13,009 bases of DNA. Source: Bacilli bacterium (GTDB lineage Bacteria > Bacillota_I > Bacilli_A > RF39 > UBA660). Below the pieces are notes generated by a model that saw only the letters and a list, made by a program, of their open reading frames with translations, ran no database searches and was not told where the DNA came from. The DNA lies in assembly GCA_900772445.1 (NCBI GenBank), contig CAAHEL010000105.1:1-13009 (forward strand), in the 5' to 3' direction. The position numbers were made by a program, and so were the translations under genes. Below, piece by piece: positions 12,939 to 13,009 of the stretch; the first letter of the stretch is position 1, and each line of letters begins with the position of its first letter.

Positions 12939-13009
12939 TGGTGGAGGGACATGGATTTGAACCATGGAACCCGAAGGAACAGATTTACAGTCTGCCGCGT
13001 TTGACCACT
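12939..13009 (-). tRNA. tRNA-Tyr (GUA), 5' end cut by the window edge
   Basis: The encoded CCA end, T arm with TTCAAAT, a long variable arm (TTCCTTCGGGTTCC region) and anticodon loop CTGTAAA with GTA identify a class II tRNA-Tyr. The acceptor 5' strand and part of the D arm lie beyond the window. Tyr-Gln-Lys is an order also found in other Firmicutes tRNA clusters. Confidence 0.93.

Noticed and set aside
1..13009. Mobile element, phage or attachment-site signatures
   Set aside because: tmRNA and tRNA genes often border integrations, but no integrase, transposase, duplicated tRNA 3' end or terminal repeats are visible in the window.

Overview
The window is very AT-rich, with short intergenic gaps, Shine-Dalgarno (SD) sites of the GGAGGTG type, tRNA genes with encoded CCA, and TGA used as a true stop (the response regulator ends in a TGA that overlaps the kinase's GTG start). 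This fits a low-GC Bacillota or Mycoplasmatota-like gut bacterium using the standard code. The tmRNA tag ends in AFA, as in mycoplasmas, so a lineage near the Bacilli/Tenericutes boundary is possible. That placement is inference. I see no insertion sequence, phage gene, CRISPR array or plasmid function. No gene-free stretch exceeds about 200 bases.

Left end, minus strand: ssrA (tmRNA) with a near-consensus promoter, then an OmpR-type response regulator and a sensor kinase read as an overlapping pair. Divergent from them is a plus-strand operon for two calcium-type transporters, a P-type Ca2+-ATPase and a CaCA-family cation/Ca2+ exchanger. It closes with an intrinsic terminator. The layout suggests, but does not prove, that the two-component system controls or responds to cation or envelope status.

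Middle: a small three-helix membrane protein on the minus strand faces a plus-strand cluster of a short collagen-like surface protein, a family 2 glycosyltransferase with TPR-like repeats, and a Mn-type superoxide dismutase. This combination resembles exosporium or spore-surface loci (BclA-like protein, its glycosyltransferase, coat-associated SOD) and is the most interesting part of the window. A lone single-cluster ferredoxin converges on it from the minus strand.

Right: two genes I do not recognise (an acidic protein with one C-terminal membrane helix and a 72-residue helical protein) form an operon ending in a terminator. Then come a membrane-anchored SH3-like/DUF4015-type putative glycoside hydrolase and, one base after its stop, a YutD-family gene. 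The right edge is a minus-strand tRNA cluster, Tyr(GUA)-Gln(UUG)-Lys(UUU), with its own terminator facing that of yutD.

Several plus-strand genes share a pattern: an extended -10 (TGnTATAAT-like) lying only about 7 to 13 bases upstream of the SD, predicting very short mRNA leaders.
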